Assembly: GCA_021773135.1 (NCBI GenBank)
Contig: JAJFKP010000007.1
Span: 1 to 64,000, forward strand
Reading direction: 5' to 3'
Origin: Woeseiaceae bacterium
Lineage (GTDB): Bacteria > Pseudomonadota > Gammaproteobacteria > Steroidobacterales > Woeseiaceae
DNA length: 64,000 nt
A program made the translations under genes and the position numbers. Position 1 is the stretch's first letter. Each line of letters begins with the position of its first letter. The notes under the pieces are model-generated. The model was not told the DNA's origin. It worked only from the letters and a program-made list of their open reading frames with translations, and made no database searches. Below are positions 56,061 to 64,000 of the stretch, in pieces.

Positions 56061-56959
56061 TATTTAACCTCGATGCACATCAAGTCATCGGCGATGGTCA
56101 TCAAGCCGCGATAGTTTTCACGCATAAAAGACATGCGCGCGTCGAGTTCGTCTTGCGACGGTGTTGAGATGTGGCTAACGAGAACGTGGCCCGCATTGGC
56201 GGCTGTAGCCATTTGACCCCACACGCTGGGCTTTGCGTGCAGCGCTGCGATGCCGGCGGTCGGGTTCTCGGGGCCGCCCAGGTGAACGACGAGGACATCG
56301 ACGTCCTTGACGAAATCGACGAACGCGGGGTTCGACCCGTTCTGATCACTCGCGAAACCGATGCTCGCATCGCCGACGTCGACGCGGTAACCGACCGTCG
56401 GCGCATCGCCGTGGGGCACGCCGAGCCCGCGTACCAGGATATCGCCCCCGCGCCAGACCATGACAGGCTCCGCAGCCGTCACGTCGCCCGTTATAGTGTC
56501 GAGCTCGATGCGCGACGCAAGGATTTCGAATGCGCCATTGGTGCCGAACATCAAGTCCAGAAACGTTTCAATGGATGGAAATACGTTCGCACCCGACGGT
56601 CCGGCAACTCGCGTACTGCCGCCGTTGGGCCACAACAGCGCCGGAAATTCCGCTGAGTGATCCGGGTGCAGATGACTCAGCGCCACCAGTTCGATGTCGT
56701 CAAAGTTTGCGCCCGCCTGATGAAATGTGACTTTGGTGCCTCCGCCGGCATCGACGAGGATCCGACCGACGCCGTCGATATACACCAGGTAGGACGCCGA
56801 GGCCCGGCCGCGCGAAGCACGCGGGCCGGCGGAGCCCAGCACTTGTATCTGCACGCGCGATGCGCCCGGCGTGTCGGCACAAGCCGCCCAGGTTTCAGTG
56901 GCAACGGCGACACTCAAGAGGGCCGCCGCGTAGTGCAAGGTGGTGTTCATTATCTGCAT
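56060..56959 (-). CDS. Exported metallo-beta-lactamase-fold hydrolase
   Basis: 299 residues from ATG 56959 (AGGCGATACC upstream; ATG 56950 and 56995 are alternatives). Signal peptide (LHYAAALLSVAVATETWAAC). MBL motif SHLHPDHSAEFPALLWPNGG (HxHxDH), strand RGRASASYLVYIDGVGRILV, downstream metal residues in VGYRVDVGDASIGFASDQNG, VLVVHLGG and GHVLVSHISTP. Likely a periplasmic hydrolase of the RNase Z/arylsulfatase-like group; substrate unknown. The 3' end abuts a REP right arm. Confidence 0.85.
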   Translation of the reverse strand: MQIMNTTLHYAAALLSVAVATETWAACADTPGASRVQIQVLGSAGPRASRGRASASYLVYIDGVGRILVDAGGGTKVTFHQAGANFDDIELVALSHLHPDHSAEFPALLWPNGGSTRVAGPSGANVFPSIETFLDLMFGTNGAFEILASRIELDTITGDVTAAEPVMVWRGGDILVRGLGVPHGDAPTVGYRVDVGDASIGFASDQNGSNPAFVDFVKDVDVLVVHLGGPENPTAGIAALHAKPSVWGQMATAANAGHVLVSHISTPSQDELDARMSFMRENYRGLMTIADDLMCIEVK

Positions 56960-57075
56960 TCGGTATCGCCTGTGCAGGTGATTAGGAGAGTTCATGTCTC
57001 ATCGCAGGAACACTATCACGAGAAGCGAAATTGGGTTCGAACCGAGATTACTGTTGGTGATCGCTAAAGAAAGAA

Positions 57076-57472
57076 GGTGCCGGGCACCGACTTGTCAGAC
57101 CGAATTGGTCATGGTTCCCACAGTGTGACGTATTGGCGCTTGATGCCAATGTTGGAACTCGGCAAAAGTAATACGTTGCTAACGCGTCATTCCTGCTGCC
57201 ACACAAGATCAAGAGAACGGCCAGAAAATCGGCAAACGAAGAATCAGGGCAAAGCCGCTCGACAAATAGTCAATTAGGTCGGTGCCCGGCACTGGACGCT
57301 CGTTGGCGATCGATTCCCACGTTCTTACCTTTGGAATTCGGCAGATGTATTCTGCCGCCTACGCGTCAACCCTGTCGCCACACAAGATGAAGAGAATAGC
57401 CAGGATATCCGCAAACGAAAATAGAGAGCAAAGCCGCTCGACAAATAGTCAATTAAGTCGGTGCCCGGCACT
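57076..57472 (+). repeat. Family C element: one full copy followed by a partial copy
   Basis: First copy 57076-57292 runs from GGTGCCGGGCACCGACTTGT to GGTCGGTGCCCGGCAC. A second copy (57300-57472) lacks the left end but keeps TTCTTACCTTTGGAATTCGG, CCGCCTACGCGTCAACCCTG and the right end AAGTCGGTGCCCGGCAC. Their junction reads TGGACGCTCGTTGG. The gap from 56960 to 57545 holds no gene. Confidence 0.85.
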
Positions 57473-57545
57473 GGACACGGCGGTATGTTCCCTGGTCGCC
57501 TTGCGCGAGGAAATATTCCCTCGCGTCACTACAAGGCTGATCAAT

Positions 57546-57662
57546 TTATTCGCCGAGGCGTCCCCTTTCATTTTTCTTCGCTTTCTTCGCCGCCTTTTTC
57601 TCTTTTGGCGTCAAAGCCGCAACTTTCTTGGTCTCTTTATTGCTCTTTTGTTCCTTACCCAT
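57546..57662 (-). CDS. Small lysine-rich protein, 38 aa
   Basis: ATG 57662 (AGGGAAAAATC upstream) opens 38 codons to TAA 57546. The product (MGKEQKSNKETKKVAALTPK, then EKKAAKKAKKNERGRLGE) is a basic Lys/Ala helix. Very short Lys-rich proteins of this kind are common in Proteobacteria and may bind nucleic acid; that is a guess. A perfect hairpin CGCGAGG...CCTCGCG lies 25 bases beyond the stop. Confidence 0.55.
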   Translation of the reverse strand: MGKEQKSNKETKKVAALTPKEKKAAKKAKKNERGRLGE

Positions 57663-57748
57663 GATTTTTCCCTGCTTTGAGCATGAGACAGCGCTCATGC
57701 TGTTGTGGATAGTCGATTGTTACCACAGTACAGGAGATTCGTATAAAA

Positions 57749-57794
57749 GGGGTCGAACCGATTTTTGGAGTGTGGATAAAATCGGTTCGACCCC
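57749..57794. repeat. REP palindrome (family A)
   Basis: Full copy, GGGGTCGAACCGATTTTTGG left arm and AAATCGGTTCGACCCC right. It stands directly before the 5'-less gene fragment at 57802. Confidence 0.9.
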
Positions 57795-57801
57795 TTATTT
57801 T

Positions 57802-58152
57802 TCTTATTTTTGGACATGTTATCGCGACCCTTGTGTGGGATCGAACGGTGCGCTCAGGATCGGTTTCACCCTCACACAAGCAGATGACGGCCACCAGGCC
57901 ACTAGCGCCGAAATCAATTTGTATTCGGAAAAACCGGGGCTCGGAAATCATTCCTCGTCAAATGATGGCGCGAAGGACATAATAATCACTGATGCGGTTC
58001 ATTCCGGCGACATGCCGCGATTGCCAGGCACGTCTACCGGAACATTACCTTTTCGAAAATTTTTCAGCCGCGACATCGACATAACAGACGCTATCAAGGT
58101 CAAAAACGGAAAAATTGATGTCACCATACTGTCGCTGCAAAACATGGAGTGA
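57802..58152 (+). pseudogene. 5'-truncated gene fragment of unknown family
   Basis: The frame open through the REP into 58152 has a plausible protein part from about 57844 (NGALRIGFTLTQADDGHQAT, EINLYSEKPGLGNH, SRDIDITDAIKVKNGKIDVT). No start codon with a ribosome site precedes it; GTG 57835 is the only near option. It ends three bases before the next gene's ATG, as in an operon. It looks like another gene that lost its 5' end at a REP. Family not recognised. Confidence 0.5.
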
Positions 58153-58155
58153 CCG

Positions 58156-58701
58156 ATGAAGAAACGACTGCTTGTTGCGTGTGCGTTCGCAGCATCGACC
58201 CTCGCCGCTTGCGGCGGTGAAAACGGAGCCGCTGATCAATCGGCGGGTGCCAGCAAACCATCGGCGGTCGAAACAACAGCATCGTCGGCAAAAGAAATTG
58301 CGCAGGAAGTCATTGGCGCAGCCCGCGGGAGCGGGTCCATCCGTATCGGCGACGATACATTCGACCTCGACAGGGTGGTTTGCGTGCCTGGCGCAGGCGC
58401 CACTGCAATCGCCAGCGACACGGCGGGGCGCGACGGTTATCCGACGCTGACGATCAAGACGTTTCCGGAAACCATGGGTGGACCGGAAGGCAACACCGCG
58501 TCGGCGACGATCACGCGAAATGGCGAACGCGAACAATGGACGTTCCGCAACGGCAATATAGCCAGTAGGGATGGCGTGTTTACTGCCAATGGACTCTTGA
58601 ACGGCGCGCGCATGGTCGAACAACCGGACGGAGGTTTGAAATCGGAACCGTATGGCGACGAAGGCGTGAAACCTTTCATGTCGAAAATTGAGTGCCGCTA
58701 G
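58156..58701 (+). CDS. Exported lipoprotein, 181 aa
   Basis: MKKRLLVACAFAASTLAACG is a lipoprotein signal with lipobox LAAC. After an Ala/Ser linker comes a beta-rich domain with RIGDDTFDLDRVVCVPG, LTIKTFPETMGGPEG, SATITRNGEREQWTFRNGNI and a final Cys (SKIECR) that may pair with VVCV. The next gene's product has a similarly arranged domain (RFDGVDYPMEFTEPAYCG... VYCPK), so the two may be distant paralogues. Function unknown. Confidence 0.75.
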   Translation: MKKRLLVACAFAASTLAACGGENGAADQSAGASKPSAVETTASSAKEIAQEVIGAARGSGSIRIGDDTFDLDRVVCVPGAGATAIASDTAGRDGYPTLTIKTFPETMGGPEGNTASATITRNGEREQWTFRNGNIASRDGVFTANGLLNGARMVEQPDGGLKSEPYGDEGVKPFMSKIECR

Positions 58702-58728
58702 TCTTTCTGCACCAAAGGAGCGCATCAA

Positions 58729-59556
58729 ATGAGCAAGCATAAAATTATTCTCACGGCTGCGATGTTTATTGTCTTTGCCAGCGGCTGTGGCAAGGAAGAT
58801 GAAAATGGCAATACGGCGCCTGATACGCAAGCGGAATTGACCGAGGATCAGCAAAAGGCGATGGAGGCTGGCGCCGCCGAGAATAGGCGCGCTAATGAAA
58901 CAAGGGAATCCCAGTCTGCGCAGAGCGATGTGCCGGGCAAGGAAGAGGTGGGCAATCGCCTCACCAGCCAGCAAGAGTCGAGCACCATTGCCGCTCTATT
59001 GGCTTCCGGGCTAACACGCGAACAGGCTGAGGCGATGCTGGCGATGGGCGACGGGACTCCCGGAAGCGCAGAAAAAGTAGCGGCGATCGCCGCCATGGAT
59101 CCGCGTGCACAGGCGCGAAAGCCAGAACCGAAGGAAAGCCGCCTGACGGTTCGGTTTGACGGCGTTGATTATCCGATGGAATTTACAGAGCCGGCATACT
59201 GCGGTGACTTTTTTGGAATCTCGTCGGCGGGTTTTAATGCAATCAATTCGATCGGCGAAGAACGCGTCACAAAATTCTCTTACCGGGGGAATCATGAAAC
59301 GTTCATGTTTACCTTTTGGCGGGATACGGTTCCGGAGCAGTTCGACCCCGTCGATTCTGACGCAAATTTCACCATTCAAAAGAAAGGCGGAGTCGTCAGC
59401 GGCTTTGAGATAGTCAATGGAACGCGCGCCGGAGATCTCAATGCAGAGAACGTCAAACGCTTCGTTGCCGAAGGATCGACATTATCTTACGAAGGACCTT
59501 TCTCGGCGGGCTCTGACGAAAGCATTACCATCGAAGCAGTTTACTGCCCGAAATAA
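58729..59556 (+). CDS. Exported lipoprotein, 275 aa
   Basis: MSKHKIILTAAMFIVFASGC has lipobox ASGC. An acidic, disordered linker is followed by a helical GLTREQAEAMLAMG and a beta-rich domain (RLTVRFDGVDYPMEFTEPAY, FSYRGNHETFMFTFWRDTVP, NFTIQKKGGVVSGFEIVNGT) with two Cys (AYCGDF, VYCPK). The layout matches the preceding lipoprotein. AAAGGAGCGCATCAA supplies the ribosome site, 28 bases after the previous stop. Family unknown. Confidence 0.75.
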   Translation: MSKHKIILTAAMFIVFASGCGKEDENGNTAPDTQAELTEDQQKAMEAGAAENRRANETRESQSAQSDVPGKEEVGNRLTSQQESSTIAALLASGLTREQAEAMLAMGDGTPGSAEKVAAIAAMDPRAQARKPEPKESRLTVRFDGVDYPMEFTEPAYCGDFFGISSAGFNAINSIGEERVTKFSYRGNHETFMFTFWRDTVPEQFDPVDSDANFTIQKKGGVVSGFEIVNGTRAGDLNAENVKRFVAEGSTLSYEGPFSAGSDESITIEAVYCPK

Positions 59557-59627
59557 GAGGTAGAAATATTTCTGGAATAGCGCCAGCGTTGTGCCTCATT
59601 TATCTCAGTGCACGTTGACCCGGAAAA

Positions 59628-59714
59628 TGGGGTCGAACCGAATTAGTCAGTACTGCTTAAACCGGCTTGCGCGCCAGAACAATGTTGGTCAAATAGAAAA
59701 TCGGTTCGACCCCT
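59628..59714. repeat. REP palindrome with enlarged loop
   Basis: Left arm GGGGTCGAACCGAATTAGTC and right arm AAATCGGTTCGACCCC are separated by about 55 bases instead of about 14. The insert begins AGTACTGCTTAAACCGGCTT and is not seen elsewhere in the window. Confidence 0.82.
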
Positions 59715-59720
59715 TATCTA

Positions 59721-61400
59721 CTAGAAGGGGCGATGCGCACGGGCTGCTCCATCAACATCAACCAGCTCCGGCCTTCCCTGTGCAGGCACAAAACTATGCG
59801 CCTGCGCCATCGGCCAGTACGCCTTGAACACTGGCACATCGACATGACCTTCAACCAGCGCACCAGGCTCCACAAACGTCAGCAGATTTGCCAACAATTT
59901 CGTGCTGCCCTGAGAATGCCGCCGCACGATATGCGATGCGGATAACTCACCGGGATGATTGAGTCCCGCAGCTTCAACCAGTTCCTGCAGCGCGAACAAG
60001 GTCTGCTGGTGAAATTGATAAACACGCTCGGCCTTGTCCGGCACGACCAGTGCTCGCTGACGAGCCTTGTCCTGTGTGGCCACGCCGGTCGGGCAGTGAC
60101 CCGTGTGACAGGCCTGCGCCTGAATACAGCCGAGTGAAAACATAAAGCCGCGTGCGGCATTACACCAGTCAGCGCCGATCGCAATCATGCGCGCGATATC
60201 GAACGCGCTCACGACCTTGCCGGCACAACCGATGCGCACCTTGTCACGCAGGTTCAACCCAACCAGCGTGTTATGCACCAGCAGCAGTCCTTCCTGCAAC
60301 GGCGCGCCAACGTGATCGCTGAACTCCAGCGGGGCGGCGCCGGTTCCGCCTTCGGCGCCATCCACGACAATGAAATCCGGCGTAATGCCGGTCTGGACCA
60401 TCGCCTTGGCAATGGCAAACCATTCCCAGGGATGTCCAATACACAGCTTGAATCCGGTCGGCTTGCCGCCCGATAAGTCGCGTAGCCGGTCGACAAACTC
60501 CAGCAACTCAATCGGCGTGCTGAACGCGCTGTGACTCGCCGGCGAAAGGCAGTCCTCGCCCTGCAGTACACCACGGGCTGCAGCGATCTCAGCCGTCACC
60601 TTTTCTCCCGGCAACACACCACCATGCCCGGGCTTCGCGCCCTGGCTGAGCTTCACTTCGATCAACTTGACAGCATCGTGCGCCGCCGACGCGGCGAATC
60701 GTTCCGGGTTGAATGTGCCGTCCTCATTGCGACAACCAAAATAGCCCGAGCCGACCTGGTAAATCAGGTCACCGCCGTGCTCAAGGTGATGGCGACTGAT
60801 GCCGCCTTCGCCGGTATCGTGTGCGAAGTTGCCGCGACTGGCGCCGGTGTTGAGAGCCTGAATTGCATTTGCACTCAGCGCACCGAAACTCATTGCCGAG
60901 ATATTGAAAATACTCGCTTCATACGGCTTGGCCCGATCGGCACCAATGACAACCCGAAAGTCATACGAATCGAGTTTCGTCGGTGTCATCGAGTGATTGA
61001 TCCATTCGTAACCGATGCGGGTCAGGTCTTGCTGCGTACCGAATGGCCTTTTGTCCGGTTGTCCCTTTGCGCGTTGGTAAACGAGCGAGCGCTGCTGGCG
61101 GGAGAACGGTGCCGCCTCGGTGTCGCTTTCGAGGAAATACTGGCGAATCTCGGGGCGGAAAGCTTCAAGCATGAAACGCATGTGCCCGGTGATGGGATAG
61201 TTTCGCAGGAGTGAGCGAGGCGCTTGTTGCGTGTCTCGCAAGCCGACCAGTGTCAGCAGGACGAAGACCAGCGCGAGCCAGCCGCCAGAACCGAAGTTAT
61301 TCCACCAGAGACCAGCAGCGACTGCGGCCGCCGCACAAAAAAGCCAGACCGCGTAACGAAACGGAATGTAATGATCGAGTTTGTCCAGCCAATGAAACAT
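59721..61400 (-). CDS. FMN-binding glutamate synthase-family protein
   Basis: 559 residues from the ATG of MFHWLDK. Two N-terminal membrane helices (YAVWLFCAAAAVAAGLWW, GGWLALVFVLLTLVG) precede a GltB central-type FMN domain: RTH-type SFGALSANAIQALNTGA, GAKPGHGGVLPGEKV, DFIVVDGAEGGTGAAPLEFS, IGADWCNAARGFMFSLGCIQ and CHTGHCPTGVATQD. The [3Fe-4S]-type Cys cluster (CIQAQACHTGHC) is present. Unlike glutamate synthase it lacks the glutaminase domain and is membrane-bound; its true reaction is not settled. Confidence 0.88.
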   Translation of the reverse strand: MFHWLDKLDHYIPFRYAVWLFCAAAAVAAGLWWNNFGSGGWLALVFVLLTLVGLRDTQQAPRSLLRNYPITGHMRFMLEAFRPEIRQYFLESDTEAAPFSRQQRSLVYQRAKGQPDKRPFGTQQDLTRIGYEWINHSMTPTKLDSYDFRVVIGADRAKPYEASIFNISAMSFGALSANAIQALNTGASRGNFAHDTGEGGISRHHLEHGGDLIYQVGSGYFGCRNEDGTFNPERFAASAAHDAVKLIEVKLSQGAKPGHGGVLPGEKVTAEIAAARGVLQGEDCLSPASHSAFSTPIELLEFVDRLRDLSGGKPTGFKLCIGHPWEWFAIAKAMVQTGITPDFIVVDGAEGGTGAAPLEFSDHVGAPLQEGLLLVHNTLVGLNLRDKVRIGCAGKVVSAFDIARMIAIGADWCNAARGFMFSLGCIQAQACHTGHCPTGVATQDKARQRALVVPDKAERVYQFHQQTLFALQELVEAAGLNHPGELSASHIVRRHSQGSTKLLANLLTFVEPGALVEGHVDVPVFKAYWPMAQAHSFVPAQGRPELVDVDGAARAHRPF

Positions 61401-61486
61401 TGCAACGCTCCGCACAGCGGCCGTCGAAAAACAGCCGTCTTCAGTAGAGCATCGGCAGATTTAGCAAAAAGTTGAGGAGTAAATAA

Positions 61487-61576
61487 GGGGTCGAACCGAC
61501 TTTAATGGCACTTCAAATTACGAATTAAGGGGTCGAACCGATTTAAAACAGACTTAAGGGGTCGAACCGGATTAGA
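61487..61576. repeat. Three REP left arms (family A), left border of the RAYT gene
   Basis: GGGGTCGAACCGACTTTAAT, GGGGTCGAACCGATTTAAAA and GGGGTCGAACCGGATTAGAC stand in direct tandem about 36 bases apart, with no right arm. The matching right arms are beyond the transposase gene at 62328. Confidence 0.9.
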
Positions 61577-61636
61577 CGGTACTTTGCTTAAAAATGCGCA
61601 TAGCTCGCAGCAGCCCGACAGAAAGACAATGCGGCA

Positions 61637-62326
61637 ATGCCACGTCAATGCAGATATTTCATTCCCGGTATTCCGCAACATGTCATAACCCGCGGCGTGA
61701 ACCGGCAACCAGTATTCTTTCACGAACAGGACTACACGCTCTATCTGGAAGCTTTACGGGACGCGGCGGCAATCAACGAATGTCTGATCCATGCCTACGT
61801 CTTGATGACCAACCACGTGCATCTGTTGGCCACTCCAGTCCGAAAAAGATCGCTGCCTCTAATGATGCAGGCGATGGGACGAAACTATGTCCAGCGTTTG
61901 AACGTTCGCTACGACCGAACCGGCACACTATGGGAGGGGCGCTACAGAGCCAGCCTGATTCAGGACAGCAGTCACCTTCTGACATGTCAGCGCTACATCG
62001 AGCTTAACCCCGTGCGTGCCGGAATGGTTGTGGCACCTGGTGACTACCCGTACTCGAGTTATGCCTATCACGCCACCGGACGCGATGACGCCCTGATTAC
62101 AGCGCACGCCTGCTATCTTGATCTGGCTGCCGACCCTTCACTGCGACAGCAAGCCTACCGAAAGCTCTTCCATAACCTGATCGACGACAAGTTATTGACC
62201 AGAATCCGTATGAACACCAATGCTTGTGGTGTTATTGGCGACCGACTCTTTAAGGAGCATATTGAAGCGATACTGGGCCGCACGGTGCCAACCTGCAGCC
62301 GTGGCAGGCCAAGGCTGGATAAGTAA
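61637..62326 (+). CDS. REP-associated tyrosine transposase (RAYT, Y1_Tnp/HUH)
   Basis: 229 residues. The HUH motif is TNHVHLLATP (about 54-63) and the Y1 motif lies in MGRNYVQRLNVRYDRTGTLW, EGRYRASLI. The N-terminus RYFIPGIPQHVITRGVNRQP, and CQRYIELNPVRAGMV with YPYSSYAYHA, are typical of RAYTs. All catalytic residues appear intact. RAYTs cut and join single-stranded DNA at hairpin-forming REP sequences. It stands between half-arrays of the window's dominant palindrome, which makes that palindrome the likely substrate. Confidence 0.95.
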   Translation: MPRQCRYFIPGIPQHVITRGVNRQPVFFHEQDYTLYLEALRDAAAINECLIHAYVLMTNHVHLLATPVRKRSLPLMMQAMGRNYVQRLNVRYDRTGTLWEGRYRASLIQDSSHLLTCQRYIELNPVRAGMVVAPGDYPYSSYAYHATGRDDALITAHACYLDLAADPSLRQQAYRKLFHNLIDDKLLTRIRMNTNACGVIGDRLFKEHIEAILGRTVPTCSRGRPRLDK

Positions 62327-62327
62327 T

Positions 62328-62373
62328 AATTCGGTTCGACCCCTTAAATCAATTAAGTCGGTTCGACCCCTTT
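62328..62373. repeat. Two REP right arms (family A), right border of the RAYT gene
   Basis: ATTCGGTTCGACCCCTTAAA and AAGTCGGTTCGACCCCTTTA in direct tandem, without left arms. With the three left arms at 61487 they enclose the transposase gene like the ends of an IS200/IS605-type element. Confidence 0.9.
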
Positions 62374-62380
62374 ATTTTTA

Positions 62381-62764
62381 TTACTCTTCCGCCAACGCAG
62401 CCAGAGTCGTTTTGTCCTCGTCACTCGGCGCGTGATTTATGCGGAGCAGGATGCTGGCGAGCTTCCGCGCATCCGCCCCGGCGCTGTCGTCGCTGATGAT
62501 ATCTTCCAGCCGGTCAGTATCCTTCTCCGTCACCTTGTGCTGGATATTGGAGATTGCCATCGCAATATCTGCCGCTTCCTCTGTACTGTCATCGTTGTCG
62601 ATGATGCCCTTCAATGTCGCTTTGTCGTCATCCGATGGAAAGTGATTAAGGCTCATCGTGATCCGGGCCATTGTCTTTATCGCCGCGTCGTCCGCCAGGG
62701 CGAGACCTGTTGAAAAAAGCGAAGTAACTGCAATACCTGCCAGGACTAATACAAACTTTTTCAT
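62381..62764 (-). CDS. Small exported helical protein with repeated HxPSD motif
   Basis: 127 residues from ATG 62764 (GCAGGAGGTCGAC upstream). Signal peptide MKKFVLVLAGIAVTSLFSTG ending ALA. The mature part is helical with two copies of NHFPSDDDKATLKGIIDN / NHAPSDEDKTTLAALAEE and intervening DNDDSTEEAADIAMAISNIQ. The repeats may form two similar hairpins, perhaps binding Ca or Mg through the acidic loops. Family not recognised; periplasmic. Confidence 0.7.
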   Translation of the reverse strand: MKKFVLVLAGIAVTSLFSTGLALADDAAIKTMARITMSLNHFPSDDDKATLKGIIDNDDSTEEAADIAMAISNIQHKVTEKDTDRLEDIISDDSAGADARKLASILLRINHAPSDEDKTTLAALAEE

Positions 62765-62839
62765 GTCGACCTCCTGCAATGACAAATGTCACCCGCTGAT
62801 TCTATTCCTCAATTGGGTCCCGACGCACCAATTTTCGAA

Positions 62840-62860
62840 AAAACCGGTTCGACCCCTATT
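62840..62860 (+). repeat. Lone REP right arm (family A)
   Basis: AAACCGGTTCGACCCCTATT lies in the divergent gap between the small exported protein and the propeller lipoprotein. No left arm is found within 100 bases. Confidence 0.75.
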
Positions 62861-63033
62861 CGCCAGCCCATCTCGCGTGGCCGCTGTGGCACTATCACTC
62901 ACGATCAGGCAGCCATGCTGGCAGCGGACGGATTGGGTTTTGCCTGATAGGGTAGAGCTTGGGACATTCCGGGCGTCGCCTACATCAGTTAGATTGCTGA
63001 CTTGCACGCGCAAGCTCCTTTGTCGGAGAACAT

Positions 63034-64000
63034 CATGTTAAAAACAAAAAGCATTTCTCTAATCATATTGATAACTGGCTTACTAAGCCTCCCGGCATGT
63101 TCTGATCAAAGCACTGAGCTCAACCCATCTGCGGAAAGTGCACCAGCGGCGCGGCAGACTGCCGAACCACCGCGACCGCTTACAAATAAGACGGTTCACC
63201 TGTTGATGGCGCGTTCTGAACCTCGAGTACCTGCAGGTGCGACTGCCCCTGGATTCGTGGTTGATCCCAGCTGGCCTAAACCCTTACCAAATAACTGGCT
63301 CATCGGTCAGGTGGGTGGGCTGGCAGTGGACGCTCACGATAATATCTGGGTATACCACCGTGGCAGGTCTTTGGATGAAAGTTCTGTTCGCGGCCTTGGC
63401 GTCGCAGGTACAGATGCCAATGGCAGTCCGATCGATGGGCTGGGTTTTTCCAGAGCACTGGCGGAACAAGTCGCGGGTTGCTGTGACGTGGCGCCTGCAG
63501 TACTCAAGTTCGATACGGAAGGCAATTTGCTGGATGCCTGGGGCGGGCCACAGGATCCCGACTTCCTGGCAGATAACTGCCGCGAGTCAGACGGTTGTTT
63601 CTGGCCGGGAACAGAGCATGGGATCTATGTCGACCACAACGACTTCGTTTACATCTCGGGCAACGGCACTGGTGCTGCCGGGCAGTTTCCCTGGGCGGCA
63701 ACTCATGGCGATGATTCTCACATCCTGAAATTTACAGCTGATGGCGAGTTTATTTATCAGATTGGCCATGCCGGTGCCGAGGGACCGGACAGCGAAGATA
63801 CCGATAGTGGCCCTAACGGCACGCCGCAACCGTACAAGGTCGCTGACATGAGTGTTGATCCGGAAACCAATCGGATGTATGTCGCTGATGGCTACGGTAA
63901 CCGTCGAATTCTGATTGTCGATGCCGAAAACGGACAGTACCTCGGTCATTTTGGCGCATACGGACAAAACCCGGTGGATGACCCGGAAGGAACCGATGTC
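63034..64000 (+). CDS. Beta-propeller (NHL-like) lipoprotein, partial at window edge
   Basis: ATG 63034 (GGAGAACATC upstream) opens a frame that runs unbroken to the window end (322 codons). ILITGLLSLPAC is a lipoprotein signal. After a Pro-rich linker come blade-type repeats: VGGLAVDAHDNIWVYHRGRS, VLKFDTEGNLLDAWGG, IYVDHNDFVYISGNG, ILKFTADGEFIYQIGHAG, ADMSVDPETNRMYVADGYGN and RRILIVDAENGQYLGHFG. This is the six-bladed NHL/amidating-lyase-like fold, common as exported proteins in marine bacteria. The 3' end lies outside the window. Confidence 0.85.

Noticed and set aside
34512..57472. Family C elements considered as integron attC sites or small genes
   Set aside because: No integrase or RYYYAAC/GTTRRRY core was seen, and reading frames differ between copies, so neither gene cassette sites nor protein genes fit.

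Overview
The window looks like the chromosome of an uncultured or little-studied gammaproteobacterium. The support is gene content: TonB receptor, PA2779-like protein, GlyGly-CTERM-like tail, two Crp/Fnr regulators, RAYT transposase and many small lipoproteins. Woeseiaceae-like relatives are a guess. No rRNA, complete tRNA, prophage or CRISPR array was found. Codon usage looks even, so most of it reads as resident chromosome loosened by many small repeats.

Layout. 0-8 kb: an ECF sigma/transmembrane Ser-Thr kinase pair, divergent from a repeat-rich secreted protein, with DUF3592 proteins and an interrupted lipoprotein gene. 8-12 kb: two 5'-truncated genes beside REP repeats, a Gram-negative sortase with an LPSTA-tailed partner, and a metallothionein-like protein. 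12-16 kb: a secreted arginase-fold protein, a FlgO/TPR membrane protein and an ArsR-SRPBCC pair. 16-27 kb: a sugar/nucleoside catabolism region with a five-gene minus-strand set (gluconate-dehydrogenase subunit 3-like, GMC oxidoreductase, DUF1080, Gfo/Idh/MocA, TIM-barrel isomerase). 27-34 kb: DUF2130, a TonB receptor, adenine/adenosine deaminase and a membrane-anchored solenoid protein. 34-40 kb: an envelope-stress island (BON lipoprotein, broken PA2779 gene, cardiolipin synthase-like PLD, GlsB/YeaQ, small lipoprotein, CsbD) and two Crp/Fnr regulators. 40-46 kb: a pseudogene copy of the DUF2130 tail, a YqcI/YcgG haem N-hydroxylase-like protein overlapping a DUF1989 protein, and an ECF42-type sigma factor with its YCII partner. 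46-56 kb: a very large CSLREA/beta-helix protein fused to a head-repeat protein, a tandem paralogue of the latter, a small lipoprotein, then a second ECF/kinase pair. 56-64 kb: MBL hydrolase, small lipoproteins, FMN glutamate synthase-like protein, the RAYT transposase and a beta-propeller lipoprotein running off the end.

The most striking feature is a family of about 46-bp palindromes (arms GGGGTCGAACCGATTT and AAATCGGTTCGACCCC) at about 25 intergenic loci. A RAYT (REP-associated tyrosine transposase) gene lies between an array of left arms and an array of right arms of the same repeat. Several genes are broken exactly where such a repeat sits, and one gene fragment duplicated from 27.9 kb to 40.3 kb is bounded by them. 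A second palindrome family (GGGGTCAGAG...) and a roughly 220-bp MITE-like element with GTGCCGGGCACC termini are also present.

Two paralogous ECF-kinase modules, each beside low-complexity or repeat-built exported proteins, suggest that surface proteins are under kinase-linked transcriptional control. This is inference from gene order only.
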